Below are positions 5,607 through 5,627 of a stretch of DNA of 5,627 bases, one piece after another. The notes below the pieces were generated by a model. The model was not told where the DNA came from and did no database searches. It was given only the letters and a program-made list of their open reading frames with translations. The position numbers were made by a program, and so were the translations under genes. Source of the DNA: Desulfohalobiaceae bacterium (GTDB lineage: Bacteria > Desulfobacterota > Desulfovibrionia > Desulfovibrionales > Desulfothermaceae). How positions within the stretch are numbered: the first letter of the stretch is position 1; each line of letters begins with the position of its first letter. The stretch lies in the NCBI GenBank assembly GCA_021737115.1, contig JAIPER010000261.1, positions 1 through 5,627 on the forward strand, written 5' to 3'.

Positions 5607-5627
5607 TATGAAATCTGATAGCGAAGG

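Larger units (their letters stand above)
4572..5627. other. Repeat-rich region of about 1 kb with no convincing intact gene
   Basis: I find no intact protein gene, tRNA, rRNA or CRISPR array here. The stretch holds a likely minus-strand terminator (4633-4669), a second hairpin (4675-4701), an AT-rich tract TATAATTAATTAATTTAT (4703-4720), and two copies of a composite repeat (4723-5025 and 5351-5606) with paired REP-like hairpins. The section between the copies (5026-5350) has an unrecognised open frame, further small hairpins (5065-5083 and 5090-5106) and short direct repeats. The right end of the window stops about 20 bp beyond the second copy. Confidence 0.7.

Overview
The window carries the promoter-proximal end of a type I-E CRISPR-Cas operon on the minus strand, followed upstream by decayed phage-type accessory genes and repeat-rich non-coding DNA. 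The organism is a bacterium. The gene set (Cas3 plus Cse1, ORF6N and four-helix-bundle-suffix remnants, and REP-like CCGG hairpins beside a GTCATTCTGAG...AAGAATCTC type repeat) would suit a Gram-negative bacterium such as one of the Desulfobacterota. That placement is a guess from general pattern, because no taxonomic marker is present.

Layout, read in the direction of transcription (right to left). Positions 5627-4572 hold no convincing intact gene. Two copies of a composite repeat of about 256-303 bp lie here, each ending in a pair of facing REP-like hairpins. Between them is a short stretch with an unrecognised open frame and small direct repeats. After copy A, further left, come another hairpin and a likely minus-strand terminator. 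Positions 4571-3973 hold two truncated genes that overlap by four bases: a four-helix-bundle-suffix protein with its middle apparently deleted, and an ORF6N-domain protein without its N-terminus. Positions 3972-3810 contain the probable cas3 promoter. Positions 3809-1065 encode a complete 914-residue Cas3 (HD nuclease plus DExH helicase). Positions 1064-877 form an AT-rich leader with its own probable promoter, a perfect 14-bp palindrome inside paired 12-bp direct repeats, and a separate hairpin. Positions 876-1 encode the first 292 residues of Cse1 (Cas8e), which runs off the left edge.

In type I-E systems, Cse1 is the large Cascade subunit that checks the PAM and recruits Cas3. Cas3 then nicks, unwinds and degrades the target DNA. 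The remaining genes (cse2, cas7, cas5, cas6e, cas1, cas2) and the array are expected beyond position 1. Separate promoters for cas3 and cse1 would let Cascade and the nuclease be controlled independently, as in the E. coli system.

I do not see a new defence system. The points most worth checking are the operator-like architecture between cas3 and cse1, the fused remnant pair, the 31-nt palindrome inside the ORF6N coding sequence, and the duplicated composite repeat.
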